64,000 bases of DNA from Chloracidobacterium sp. CP2_5A (GTDB taxonomy: Bacteria; Acidobacteriota; Blastocatellia; Chloracidobacteriales; Chloracidobacteriaceae), in assembly GCA_002254845.1 (NCBI GenBank), contig NKPT01000010.1:1-64000 (forward strand). Direction: 5' to 3'. Shown piece after piece: positions 43,036 through 51,581 of the stretch. The notes below the pieces were generated by a model that was not told the origin of the DNA, made no database searches, and saw only the letters and a list, made by a program, of their open reading frames with translations. Position numbers and translations under genes: made by a program. Within the stretch, counting starts at the first letter, position 1. Each line of letters opens with the position of its first letter.

Positions 43036-43995
43036 ATGGGGGCGTTGTCCGTTCATCGCTGGGCGCTGCTAGGGCTGATTCTCGCCAACGCCATCTGGGG
43101 CAGCACATTTGTCGTCGCGCAGGATGTCACGAATCCGGCGCATCCGACGAGCCTCGCGCCAATGCGCTACATCATGATCCGGTTTGGCATCGCGGTTGGG
43201 CTCATGTCGCTCATTTGGGGACGGCGGCTGCGTCGCCTGCCATTCCAAACCGCGGTTGATGGGCTGCGGCTGGGCTTTTTTCTGGGAATCGGGTACGTGC
43301 TGCAAGCGCAGGGACTGGCCTGGGGCGGCAGCCCGTCCAAGGCGGCGTTCATTACCGGGTCGAGCGTGCTGCTCGTGCCGCTGTTTGGCGCGTGGTTCGG
43401 CAAACAGCGGCCAACGGCGGCCAATCTGCTGGGGCTGGCCATCGCGTTTATCGGCTTCACGCTGCTGTGTTTTCCAGATCGTCAAGAGCTAAGCTGGCGG
43501 TGGAGCGACGCCGTTTCCTTTGGCTGCGTCGCGCCGTTCGCCGTGCATATCGTGTTGGTGGAACGCTATGCCGAGCGGTCGGATGTGGACGCTCTCAATA
43601 TCGTTCAGCTTGGCGTCTCCGTGCTGGTCGCCGCCGCCGGATGGCTTGCGCTGGCGGGGTGGGCGGCGCTGGCGCCGCCTGTGCCGTCCGCGCTTGCGCC
43701 GGAGCTGCTTCCGCTGGCGTTGACCGTCCGCCAGATGTGGGAGCTGCTTTACTTGGTCGCCCTCGGCACGATCATTTGCTACCGGCTGCAAACTTGGGCG
43801 CAGCGCCACGTTTCAGCTACGCAGACGGCGCTGACGCTGACGCTGGAGCCAGTTTTCGCGTCGCTCATCGCCTTTTGGGTCGGCGTGGAGCGGCTCGGAG
43901 CGCGCGAGTTGCTGGGCGGCGCGCTGACCATTGTTGGCGTCGTCGTTTCGGAGGCTTTGGCGACAGCTCGCGCCCGCGCGCCAAATGAGACGTAA
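43036..43995 (+). CDS. DMT superfamily transporter (EamA-type)
   Basis: 319-residue permease with two five-helix EamA repeats. First repeat: LILANAIWGSTFVVAQDV through TLLCFP; second from SFGCVAPFAVHIVLVE through LTIVGVVVSEAL. LEPVFASLIAFW is the usual marker of the second repeat. Substrate unknown; many relatives export amino acids or small metabolites. Confidence 0.88.
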   Translation: MGALSVHRWALLGLILANAIWGSTFVVAQDVTNPAHPTSLAPMRYIMIRFGIAVGLMSLIWGRRLRRLPFQTAVDGLRLGFFLGIGYVLQAQGLAWGGSPSKAAFITGSSVLLVPLFGAWFGKQRPTAANLLGLAIAFIGFTLLCFPDRQELSWRWSDAVSFGCVAPFAVHIVLVERYAERSDVDALNIVQLGVSVLVAAAGWLALAGWAALAPPVPSALAPELLPLALTVRQMWELLYLVALGTIICYRLQTWAQRHVSATQTALTLTLEPVFASLIAFWVGVERLGARELLGGALTIVGVVVSEALATARARAPNET

Positions 43996-44094
43996 CAGCT
44001 GAAAAGAGCTTGACCTAAGGGGATGAAACGTTCAAAACTCGCCGACTTCGGCTGTAAAGCGCAGAGCATCAGAGCGGAAAGGGGATGAGCGGTT

Positions 44095-44256
44095 ATGGCG
44101 AAGGCCAGTAAGCGGATCAACATCAAGTTGCAGAGTTCAGCCAGCTCGCACTGTTACTATACGGAAAAAAATAAGCAGAACACGAATGAGCGCCTGACGC
44201 TGAAAAAGTACGATCCCAAGGTGCGCCGGCACGTGGAGTACAAAGAAGCCAAGTAA
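44095..44256 (+). CDS. rpmG: 50S ribosomal protein L33
   Basis: 53-residue ribosomal protein, starting [12 protein letters not shown] and containing the family ending [20 protein letters not shown]. The tail YDPxVRxHVxYKE is diagnostic. AAGGGG lies upstream of ATG 44095. Of the zinc-binding cysteines only one Cys is present (SHCYY), so this is the zinc-independent (C-) form. In many bacteria it precedes secE and nusG; here it stands alone. Confidence 0.96.
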   Translation: MAKASKRINIKLQSSASSHCYYTEKNKQNTNERLTLKKYDPKVRRHVEYKEAK

Positions 44257-44458
44257 TCGCGCGGCGACTTGGGGCAAAGCCTTTCAAGGGGACGCAAGTC
44301 ATCTGATTTGCGCCCCAGCGTTTTGCGTTGCGGGCCGCCCTTTGCCGCCGAAGCGCGCCCCTCCCGGCCCCGAAAGGGGCGCTGAAAGGGTTGACGCGAC
44401 GCATCACGGAAGCTAGATTTGGCAGCATACAGCAGAACAAGCTCTTCGCAGGCCGGGC

Positions 44459-44476
44459 GGGAGGGGGTAGCCTCCC
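44459..44476 (+). promoter_or_regulatory. hairpin ahead of the second STAS gene
   Basis: GGGAGG-GGGTAG-CCTCCC makes a 6-bp stem 16 bases before ATG 44493. It holds the only GGAGG in the leader, so it could mask a ribosome site. Depends on the true start being 44493. Confidence 0.35.
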
Positions 44477-44492
44477 CCGCGCGCACAAGTCG

Positions 44493-45131
44493 ATGAAATC
44501 TTCTGACAACGACAGCGAGCGCGGCGCGGGTCGCCCGGTGGCGCGGCGACCGACCCGCTATCGCCTGGAAAAAAAAGTGAATGGCATTTGCGTGTTGGAA
44601 GTCGTCGGGCGGCTGGCGCCCAGCACGGCGCAGGAAGAGCTGACGACGCGGGTGGATGACCTAATCGCTTCTGGTCATAGCAACTTCCTCATTGATTTGC
44701 GCGGGGTGAGCTACATCAGCAGCACCGGCGTCGGCTCGCTGATCGAGTGCTATCACCATGCCGAGCGCGCCGGCGGCAAGCTCAAGCTGCTTAATCCGTC
44801 GCAGGCGGTGCGTCAAATTCTCTCCGTATCGAAGCTCGACAGCGTCTTTGACATGTGGACAGACGAAAGCGCCGCGCTGCGCAGCTTTAGCGTGGACGAG
44901 GACGCCAACGCGCCGGCGCTGGATGACGATCCGCCGACGCTTGTGCCAAACGCCGCGCCGCCGGCGAAAGCCGCGCCTGCGCCAAAGGCGACGGCGTCGC
45001 CAGTATCCGTCGCTCCGATTGAGCCTGCCGCGCCGCCCGCTTCGACTGCGCCGCAACCCCGCATCGTCAAGGCGGCGGATGCCCCCCCGTTGAAAAAGAG
45101 CCGCTCGCGGCGAGCGAAGTCTTCTTCCTAA
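44493..45131 (+). CDS. STAS-domain protein with long disordered tail
   Basis: 212-residue protein from ATG 44493 (longer in-frame starts back to 44328 are possible). The STAS domain covers about residues 22-125, with EVVGRLAPSTAQEELTTRVDD, FLIDLRGVSYISSTGVGSLIECY (Ser as probable phosphorylation site) and LLNPSQAVRQILSVSKLD. After residue 130 comes a Pro/Ala-rich low-complexity tail ending in a basic cluster (KKSRSRRAKSSS). No kinase gene beside it; the RsbW-like gene at 27.5 kb is a candidate partner. Confidence 0.85.
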   Translation: MKSSDNDSERGAGRPVARRPTRYRLEKKVNGICVLEVVGRLAPSTAQEELTTRVDDLIASGHSNFLIDLRGVSYISSTGVGSLIECYHHAERAGGKLKLLNPSQAVRQILSVSKLDSVFDMWTDESAALRSFSVDEDANAPALDDDPPTLVPNAAPPAKAAPAPKATASPVSVAPIEPAAPPASTAPQPRIVKAADAPPLKKSRSRRAKSSS

Positions 45132-45453
45132 CGCTGTTTCGCTAAAACGCGCAGTGGCTTGTGGGCGGGCCTGAAACCGTTCTCGCCCTGCCCAAGGCGG
45201 GCGCCCTGCGGGCGGCTTGCTGTCCTCGGCGGCCCCCTAAATATGCCGCTACGCCAGCTCATCAAGCGGACTGGCGCGGTTTCCGCGACGCTCTCCGAGC
45301 GCATGGAGCGATATCCGGTTCGGTAACGACGTCAACTGCCGCGCCTGTCCGCGGTTTCGCCGTTCCGCCTTCAGTCCGCCCCCCCCCTTCAGGCCGCCCC
45401 GCCATCTTGCATTGCCAGGACACGGCTACGCTGTCACAAAAAGCGGGTCAGGG
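45132..45453. other. gene-free stretch between convergent genes
   Basis: 322 bases between the STAS gene stop and the aminotransferase stop. An imperfect 18-bp duplication (ccttcag[t/g]ccgcccc) is near 45368-45403. No gene seen: one long plus-strand frame here has no Shine-Dalgarno and overlaps the aminotransferase end. Confidence 0.5.
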
Positions 45454-46599
45454 CTAGGCCCTTGCGGTAAGCGCGCGCGCCATGATTTCAAGCCCGGCGC
45501 GGAGCTGCGCCGGCTCGGTCAAGCCGGAAATCATCACGCGCGCGCCCCGCTCATTCCCGTAAAAGTAGCCGGGATGAACAAGGACGCCTCGCTCAAGTAA
45601 GAACAGCGCCAGCGCCTCCTCGTCATCCCATCCGGCGATCTGCGGGAAAAGGTAATAGCCGCCATCCGGCGGGGCGACTGTCACGCTCGGGCAGCGGCGA
45701 AGGATGTCCTGCGCCATATCGAGCGACGCCCGGAAGCGATCGCGCATGCTGGCGACAAACGCCTCCCCGCGCTCGAACAGGGTCGGCAGCATGAACTGCG
45801 CGAGCGAGTTGGCGCTCAGAAAGGCGTCGTTGAGCATTTCCAGCCGAGCGCTGAAAGCTTCCGCCGCTGGCTTGTTCATGGCGATCCAGCCCAGCTTCAA
45901 GTCCGGCAGGGCGAAGCGCTTGGAAATGCCGTTGAGGTGAAAGACCGGCAGATCGGGATGCAGCGTTCCAAAGGGCGGCGTCGCGGCGGCGCGGTAGGTG
46001 AAAGCCGCGAAGACTTCGTCGCAGATGATTGGCAGACCGAGGCGGCTCAACGCCGGCAGCGGGCGCTGCGCAATCATGCCCGTCGGATTGTGCGGCGAGA
46101 TGAGGAGGATCGCGCGCGTCCGCTCATCCGCGCCAGCGACAAGCGATGCCTCGCTGATTTGCCAGCCGCGCGACGCGTCCAGCTCATAGGCCCGCAGGGC
46201 GATGCGATGCGCCGCGGCGAGGTGTTCAAAAAGCGGGTAGGCGATGTTCGGCCCAAGAGCGTTGTCGCCCGGCTCGGCCAACAGCGTAAAAAGCAGGCTG
46301 TAGGCCTCGCTGGTGCTCGCCGTGATGAAGATGTCGTCTGGCGCGATGGCGAGCGGTGGCGTCCGGCGGGCGTAATCCTCGGCAATGGCGCGCCGGGCCG
46401 CCAACGAGCCGCGCGGGTCTGGCTCGTAGCGCCGGGCGTTCCAGTAGCCATCCGCCGCCGCGCGGAGAATGTCAGGGGGAAAAAGCAATCCGTGCTGGGT
46501 CGGGTTGCTGCTGGTTAGGTCAATATACGCGCCCGCCTGCTGACGAGCGCGTTCAAGGCGGTTTGGCGTCAAATCAACATCGGATAGAAAGCCAGGCAT
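45454..46599 (-). CDS. PLP-dependent aminotransferase (class I/II)
   Basis: 381-residue fold-type I aminotransferase. PLP-lysine in NGISKRFALPDLKLGW near residue 228, the pyridine-binding Asp in CDEVFAAF, SPHNPTG near residue 170 and the carboxylate-binding Arg in RVMISGL. Amino-donor specificity cannot be told; it could act in amino-acid biosynthesis. Lies 63 bases after gltX on the same strand, so they may share a transcript. Confidence 0.9.
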   Translation of the reverse strand: MPGFLSDVDLTPNRLERARQQAGAYIDLTSSNPTQHGLLFPPDILRAAADGYWNARRYEPDPRGSLAARRAIAEDYARRTPPLAIAPDDIFITASTSEAYSLLFTLLAEPGDNALGPNIAYPLFEHLAAAHRIALRAYELDASRGWQISEASLVAGADERTRAILLISPHNPTGMIAQRPLPALSRLGLPIICDEVFAAFTYRAAATPPFGTLHPDLPVFHLNGISKRFALPDLKLGWIAMNKPAAEAFSARLEMLNDAFLSANSLAQFMLPTLFERGEAFVASMRDRFRASLDMAQDILRRCPSVTVAPPDGGYYLFPQIAGWDDEEALALFLLERGVLVHPGYFYGNERGARVMISGLTEPAQLRAGLEIMARALTARA

Positions 46600-46662
46600 A
46601 TCGCAATCGCGAAGCTGTCGGGCGCTCCAGCCGGATGTTCGAGCGTGGAGCGCTCGCCGACC

Positions 46663-48159
46663 CTATGGCGCCGCCAGGCGCTGACGAATGGCGCGGAGAC
46701 GGGCGCAAGCGCGCTCCCGGCCAATCAGGGCGAAGACCTCGAATATGCTCGGCCCGACGCTTTGCCCGGTCAGCGCCACGCGCGAGGCGTTGATAAACAG
46801 CCCAGCCTTCGCCCCTTTGGCGTCGGCAAAGGCCCGGAGCGTCGCTTCCACCGTTTCCGGCTTCCAATCCGGCGCTTGCTCAAGGGCGTTGGCGAGTTCT
46901 GGAAGCCAGTCCAGCAAGCGAGCGTCCCGCAGGTTTTTCTTGACGGCTTCGGGATCAAGCTCGAAGTCGTCGGTGAAGTACGGCCGACCGTAGGTCGTGA
47001 AGTCCGTCAGCGCGCGGAAGCGTTCGCGAATAACGTCCGTGGCGCGCGCAAGCCAGGCGCGGCCGTCGCCTTCCGCGAACTCGGGCTTCCACAGCCCGGC
47101 GGCTTCAAGCTGCGCTTGTACCAGCGGCAGCAGCCGGTCAAGCGGCATGGACTTGAGGTATTCGGCATTCATCCACAGCGCCTTGGGGTCGGTGAACTGG
47201 CGCGGGTCGGCCAGGGGCTGATCGGCCGGCGCGAGGTTGAAGATGCCGTTCGTCCGGCTGACCTGCGCGAAGTCGAACGCGGCGATCATCTCCTCGCGCG
47301 ACAGAATTTCGCGGTCGTCGCCGGGCGACCAGCCGATGAGCGCGATGGCGTTGAGAAAGGCGTCGGGGATGAAGCCGCGCTCCTGATAAAATCGCACTGT
47401 CGCGCCTTCGCCGTGCTTGCGCTTGGAGAGCTTAGCGCGCTTGCCGTCCAGAATGAGCGGCAAGTGCGCGAAGGTCGGCTCCGCGACGCCCAGCGCCTGG
47501 TAAATCAACAGTTGCTTGGGCGTATTCGCCAGCCCGTCCTGCCCGCGAATGACGTGCGTCACGCGCTCGGCAATGTCGTCCGCCGCGTTGCTGAGGATGT
47601 AGAGCGGCGAGCCGTCTGAGCGCAGCAGGGCGAAGTCCTCGATGTCCGCGTAGCGTTTGGCTTGCTCGCCGTGCACAAGATCGTGAAACGTCACCGCGCC
47701 GTCCGTTCGCGGGACGCGAAACCGAACCGCGTAGGGCGTCCCCTGCGCGTCGAGCTTGGCTTCCTCCTCCGGCGAAAGCTCGCGCCCGCGAAAGACGAAA
47801 GCCGTTTTCGCCGCCTCGGCCGCGCGCCGCAGGGCGTCAAGCTCTTCCTTAGTTTCATAGGACTTGTAAGCATGTCCGCTCGCCAGCAGACGCTCGGCCA
47901 CGCGGCGATGCTCGTCCAGCCGCTGGGATTGAAAGTAGGGGCCTTCGTCCCAAGTCAAGCCTAGCCAGCGCAGCCCGTCGAGGATGGTTTCCACGGCTTC
48001 GGGCGTGGAGCGCTCGCGGTCGGTGTCTTCAATCCGCAGAATAAAGACGCCGCCCTGCTTGCGGGCGAAAAGCCAGTTGAAAAGCGCCGTGCGCGCGCCG
48101 CCGATATGCAGATAGCCGGTCGGCGAAGGCGCGAAGCGGACGCGAATGCCGTCAGTCAT
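46663..48159 (-). CDS. gltX: glutamyl-tRNA synthetase
   Basis: Class I aminoacyl-tRNA synthetase charging tRNA-Glu. 498 residues. HIGH-type motif in PTGYLHIGGARTALFN, KMSKS-type in KLSKRKHGE, with VIRGQDGLANTPKQLLIYQALG between them. The C-terminal anticodon-binding helices follow. ATG 48159 with GGAG 6-7 bases ahead is the family start; a frame extension to 48348 is not conserved. Whether it is discriminating for tRNA-Gln cannot be told. Confidence 0.96.
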   Translation of the reverse strand: MTDGIRVRFAPSPTGYLHIGGARTALFNWLFARKQGGVFILRIEDTDRERSTPEAVETILDGLRWLGLTWDEGPYFQSQRLDEHRRVAERLLASGHAYKSYETKEELDALRRAAEAAKTAFVFRGRELSPEEEAKLDAQGTPYAVRFRVPRTDGAVTFHDLVHGEQAKRYADIEDFALLRSDGSPLYILSNAADDIAERVTHVIRGQDGLANTPKQLLIYQALGVAEPTFAHLPLILDGKRAKLSKRKHGEGATVRFYQERGFIPDAFLNAIALIGWSPGDDREILSREEMIAAFDFAQVSRTNGIFNLAPADQPLADPRQFTDPKALWMNAEYLKSMPLDRLLPLVQAQLEAAGLWKPEFAEGDGRAWLARATDVIRERFRALTDFTTYGRPYFTDDFELDPEAVKKNLRDARLLDWLPELANALEQAPDWKPETVEATLRAFADAKGAKAGLFINASRVALTGQSVGPSIFEVFALIGRERACARLRAIRQRLAAP

Positions 48160-48176
48160 GGGTTGCTCCGTATCCT

Positions 48177-48210
48177 CATAAGCATTGTTTTGGCATAAGC
48201 ATTGTTTTGG
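48177..48210 (+). repeat. 17-bp tandem duplication upstream of gltX
   Basis: cataagcattgttttgg twice in a row, 18-51 bases before the gltX start, in the divergent region with cysK. Could affect the gltX promoter or leader. Confidence 0.9.
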
Positions 48211-48383
48211 CGCGGCGGCGGGCCAGTCGGCGGGAGTCTTAGCAAACCGCTGGCCGCTCGTCACGCGAAGCCAGCCCGGCAGGCTGCGCGGCGCGGCGGA
48301 AGCGCGGGCGTCCCGCCCATTGCGTTGGCGCCGCGGCAACGATAGCATCCGCGCCCTGCATCATCACGCAAAAGACTCATCTC

Positions 48384-49313
48384 ATGGCACTCGGCATCAC
48401 TGAAGACATCACGGAATTGATTGGCAAAACGCCGCTCCTGCGCCTGCGCTCGGTTGTTCCGCCCGGCGCGGCCAATGTGTACGCCAAGCTTGAGTACCTC
48501 AATCCCGGCGGCAGCATTAAGGACCGCGCGGCGCTCGGCCTGATTACGGACGCGGAGCGCCGCGGGCTGCTCGCGCCCGGCGCGACCATCATTGAGCCGA
48601 CGGCCGGCAATACGGGCGTGGGCTTGGCGCTCATCGGGCGAACGCGCGGCTATCGCGTCATCCTGTGCGTGCCGGAGGGCTACAGCCGCGAAAAAATGCA
48701 GGTTGCGGAAGCGTTGGGCGGAACGCTGGTGTACACGCCCAGTGCGGAGGGCATTCCGGGCGCGATTCGCAAGGCGCTGGAACTGGCGGAAACCATCCCG
48801 AACTCGTTTGTCCCGCAGCAGTTTAGCAATCCAGCCAACCCGCATATTCACTACATGACGACCGGCGCGGAAATCCATGAGCAGCTTGGCGGCAAGGTGG
48901 ATGGCTTAGCCATCGGCTGCGGCACGGCCGGGACGTTTTCCGGGGTCGCCCGCTATATCCGGGAGCGCAATCCGCAGGCGGTGTGCGTGGCGGTTGAGAC
49001 GGAAGGCTCGGTGCTCGGCGGCGGACAGCCCGGGCCGCACAAGGTCGAGGGCATCGGCACCAGCTTCATTCCAGAGAACTTTCACCGCGACTTGTGCGAT
49101 GAGATCGTCGCTGTCACGGACCGGGACGCCTTCGCGATGGTGCGCCGACTGGCTGCCGAGGAAGGCGTCTTATGCGGCGGCTCAGCCGGGGCCAACGCCT
49201 TTGCCGCGATTCAGTTAGCCATCCGGCTTGGGGAAGGGAAGCGCGTCGTGACGATTTTTCCCGACGGGGCGGAGCGTTATATGAGCAAGGGCATCTTCGA
49301 CGAGGTCTCGTAA
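48384..49313 (+). CDS. cysK: cysteine synthase
   Basis: O-acetylserine sulfhydrylase-type PLP enzyme making cysteine. 309 residues. PLP-lysine in NPGGSIKDRAAL near residue 43, EPTAGNTGVGLA near residue 72, GCGTAGTFSGVARY (phosphate loop) near residue 176 and VEGIGTSFIPENF. It may also accept homocysteine, as cystathionine-beta-synthase-like enzymes do. ATG 48384. Divergent from gltX. Confidence 0.92.
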   Translation: MALGITEDITELIGKTPLLRLRSVVPPGAANVYAKLEYLNPGGSIKDRAALGLITDAERRGLLAPGATIIEPTAGNTGVGLALIGRTRGYRVILCVPEGYSREKMQVAEALGGTLVYTPSAEGIPGAIRKALELAETIPNSFVPQQFSNPANPHIHYMTTGAEIHEQLGGKVDGLAIGCGTAGTFSGVARYIRERNPQAVCVAVETEGSVLGGGQPGPHKVEGIGTSFIPENFHRDLCDEIVAVTDRDAFAMVRRLAAEEGVLCGGSAGANAFAAIQLAIRLGEGKRVVTIFPDGAERYMSKGIFDEVS

Positions 49314-49450
49314 CTTGCTCAAGCGCCTTCCAAGAGTTTTTTCGCATGGGCGCGGTTTCGCATGCGATAGTGGAAGTGAAGCTCTGCGGATGGCTTCCCC
49401 CGCCGTCGTTCGCCTGCGGCTTCATGCTGTGTTACCGACGCCCAGGACCA

Positions 49451-51574
49451 ATGGATATTGCGGAAGCGCGAGCCGCGAACGCGCGCGGCAATGAGTGTCT
49501 ACAACGCGGGGATTACGCCGCGGCCATCGAAGCTTACCGCGCCGCGATTGCCGCCGACCCGCAGGCGCAGGCCTATCCGCGCGAGCGGGGCATCATTTAT
49601 GCCAATCTGGCTTACGCCCTGTCCTTGTCCGGCAGCCTCGATGCCGCGCGCGAGACCTATCAAGCCGCCATCGCGCTTGAGCCGCGCCGGGCGACCTATC
49701 ACAACGAGCTAGGCGACGTCTTGTTTCGCTTGGAGGACTGGTCGTCGGCGCTGGCGTCCTATCACCGGGCGGCTCAGTCAGAGACATTCCTGCGGGTTTA
49801 CCCTGAATCGCCGGGGCTGATTCAATACAACCTTGGTCTCGCTTATCAGCGACTGGGCAATGCGGAAGCCGCGCAGCGCCATCTAGCCGAGGCTGTCCGC
49901 CGCGAGCCGCGCAATGAGGCGTACCGCGAGGCGCTTGAGCAGCTTGCGTCCGCGCCGTCACCCCCCTCGCCCTCCGCGCCCGCCGGTCGCCTGACCTTCG
50001 CCGATGTCGGCGGCTGCGCCGAGGCCAAGGCGTCCATTCGCCAGGCCATACGAATTGTGCTGGACGCCGAGCGGGCGGCGCGCTACCGGATTCGGCTCAA
50101 TGGGATTTTGCTGGTCGGCGGACCCGGCGCCGGCAAGACCTTTCTCGCCGAAGCGACGGCCGGCGAGTTTCGCTTGCCGCTATTGCGCGTCACGCTCAGC
50201 GAGGTGACGTCAAAGTGGGCCGGCGAAGGCATCGAGCGCCTGCGCCACATCTTCGAGCAAGCCGCCCAGCGCGCGCCCTGCCTCTTGTTTTTTGACGACT
50301 TCGACGGCTTGGCGGCGACCGCCCGCGATACGGAGTCCAACCTTGAGCACCGCCGCTTTCTGGAAGCGCTGACGCAGCATATCGAGCAGATTCGTCAAAA
50401 GCCGGGCGTGGTTTTGATGGCGGCGACTTCTGAGCCAGACGCCCTCGACGCGGCTATTGCGCGCCCCGGACGGTTTGACTGGCGGGTGACGCTCCATCCG
50501 CCCGACGCGACGGAGCGCCGCGCAATGCTGGAAAGCCTATTGCGCGCCCGCCCGGTTGGCGAGATTGCCTATGACCGCTGGGTTGCCCGCACGACCGGCT
50601 ACACCGCCGCCGACCTCTCCCGGTTGGTCAACGCGGCGGCGCTTGACGCCTTCGACGCCAATCAGCTCATTACGGATCGCCATCTGGCCGCTGCGCTGTC
50701 GCGCTTTGAGGCCAGCGATCGCTTTGTCGACGCGAAACGCTCGTGGGCGCAGATTGTGCTATCCGATGATGTGCGGGCGACATTTCGACTCATTCAGTCC
50801 CTGCTGGAAGACCCGGACGCCGGGCGCGGCTTCGGCTTGACGCCGCCCAGCGGCGCCGTGCTTTACGGCCCGCCAGGGACGGGCAAGACGACGCTGGCGC
50901 GCGTGTTGGCTTATGAAGCCCGGTGCAGCTTTTACGCCGTGACGCCAAGCGACATCTACGCCAAATGGGCCGGCGAGTCGGAGCGTCGCGTAACCGAGCT
51001 GTTTCGGCGCGCGCGGGCAAACCGCCCCAGCATCATCTTCTTTGACGAGGCTGACGCCCTGTTCGGCGCGCGCTCGGCGGCCGTCAGCGAAGCCGCGCCC
51101 CATATCAATCGCGTGGTCAATCAATTCCTCGCGGAAATGGATGGTTTGCGCGCCAATGACCGGCTTTTTATCTTAGCCGCGACAAACCGGCTCGACTTGA
51201 TTGACCCGGCAATGCTGCGCGCCGGTCGCCTGTCTGAAAAAATTCACGTGCCGCTGCCCGGTTACGAGCAGCGGCGCGCGCTGCTCAAGCTTTTTACGGA
51301 GCGCATGCAGCTCGACGACGCCGTTTGCTTGGAGGAGCTGGCGGCGGCGACGGCGGGAAGGTCCGGCGCTGACCTTGAGGAGCTCTGCCGCGCCGCCGCG
51401 CGGTCCGCTTTTGCCCGCTATTTGGACGCGCCATCGCGCCCGCCGCGTCGCGCAGTCGCGATGAATGACTTCATGGGCGCTTTGGCGCTGATGGGCGCGT
51501 CCGCTCTTCAGCTTGGCGCGAATGCGGCATCCGCCGGCGAGACGCCGCTATCCAGGGAAGTTGTCGCCGTCTGA
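49451..51574 (+). CDS. TPR protein with two AAA domains (CDC48-like)
   Basis: 707-residue cytosolic ATPase. Residues 1-165 are tetratricopeptide repeats (ANARGNECLQRGDYAAAIEAYRAAIAADP in part, GLAYQRLGNAEAAQRHLAEAVR in part). Two AAA modules follow: the first with Walker A GGPGAGKT and Walker B LLFFDDFDG, the second with GPPGTGKT and IIFFDEADALFG. The first Walker B has Asp-Asp where the catalytic Glu usually is. Arginine in ARPGRFDWRV and LRAGRLSEKI is the usual arginine finger region. ATG 49451 gives a clean TPR start; an upstream frame to 49172 overlaps cysK. Confidence 0.9.
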   Translation: MDIAEARAANARGNECLQRGDYAAAIEAYRAAIAADPQAQAYPRERGIIYANLAYALSLSGSLDAARETYQAAIALEPRRATYHNELGDVLFRLEDWSSALASYHRAAQSETFLRVYPESPGLIQYNLGLAYQRLGNAEAAQRHLAEAVRREPRNEAYREALEQLASAPSPPSPSAPAGRLTFADVGGCAEAKASIRQAIRIVLDAERAARYRIRLNGILLVGGPGAGKTFLAEATAGEFRLPLLRVTLSEVTSKWAGEGIERLRHIFEQAAQRAPCLLFFDDFDGLAATARDTESNLEHRRFLEALTQHIEQIRQKPGVVLMAATSEPDALDAAIARPGRFDWRVTLHPPDATERRAMLESLLRARPVGEIAYDRWVARTTGYTAADLSRLVNAAALDAFDANQLITDRHLAAALSRFEASDRFVDAKRSWAQIVLSDDVRATFRLIQSLLEDPDAGRGFGLTPPSGAVLYGPPGTGKTTLARVLAYEARCSFYAVTPSDIYAKWAGESERRVTELFRRARANRPSIIFFDEADALFGARSAAVSEAAPHINRVVNQFLAEMDGLRANDRLFILAATNRLDLIDPAMLRAGRLSEKIHVPLPGYEQRRALLKLFTERMQLDDAVCLEELAAATAGRSGADLEELCRAAARSAFARYLDAPSRPPRRAVAMNDFMGALALMGASALQLGANAASAGETPLSREVVAV

Positions 51575-51581
51575 GAGCTTC

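Noticed and set aside
45161-45457. 98-codon plus-strand frame
   Set aside because: No Shine-Dalgarno, no recognisable features, overlaps the end of the aminotransferase gene, and its composition is that of the spacer.
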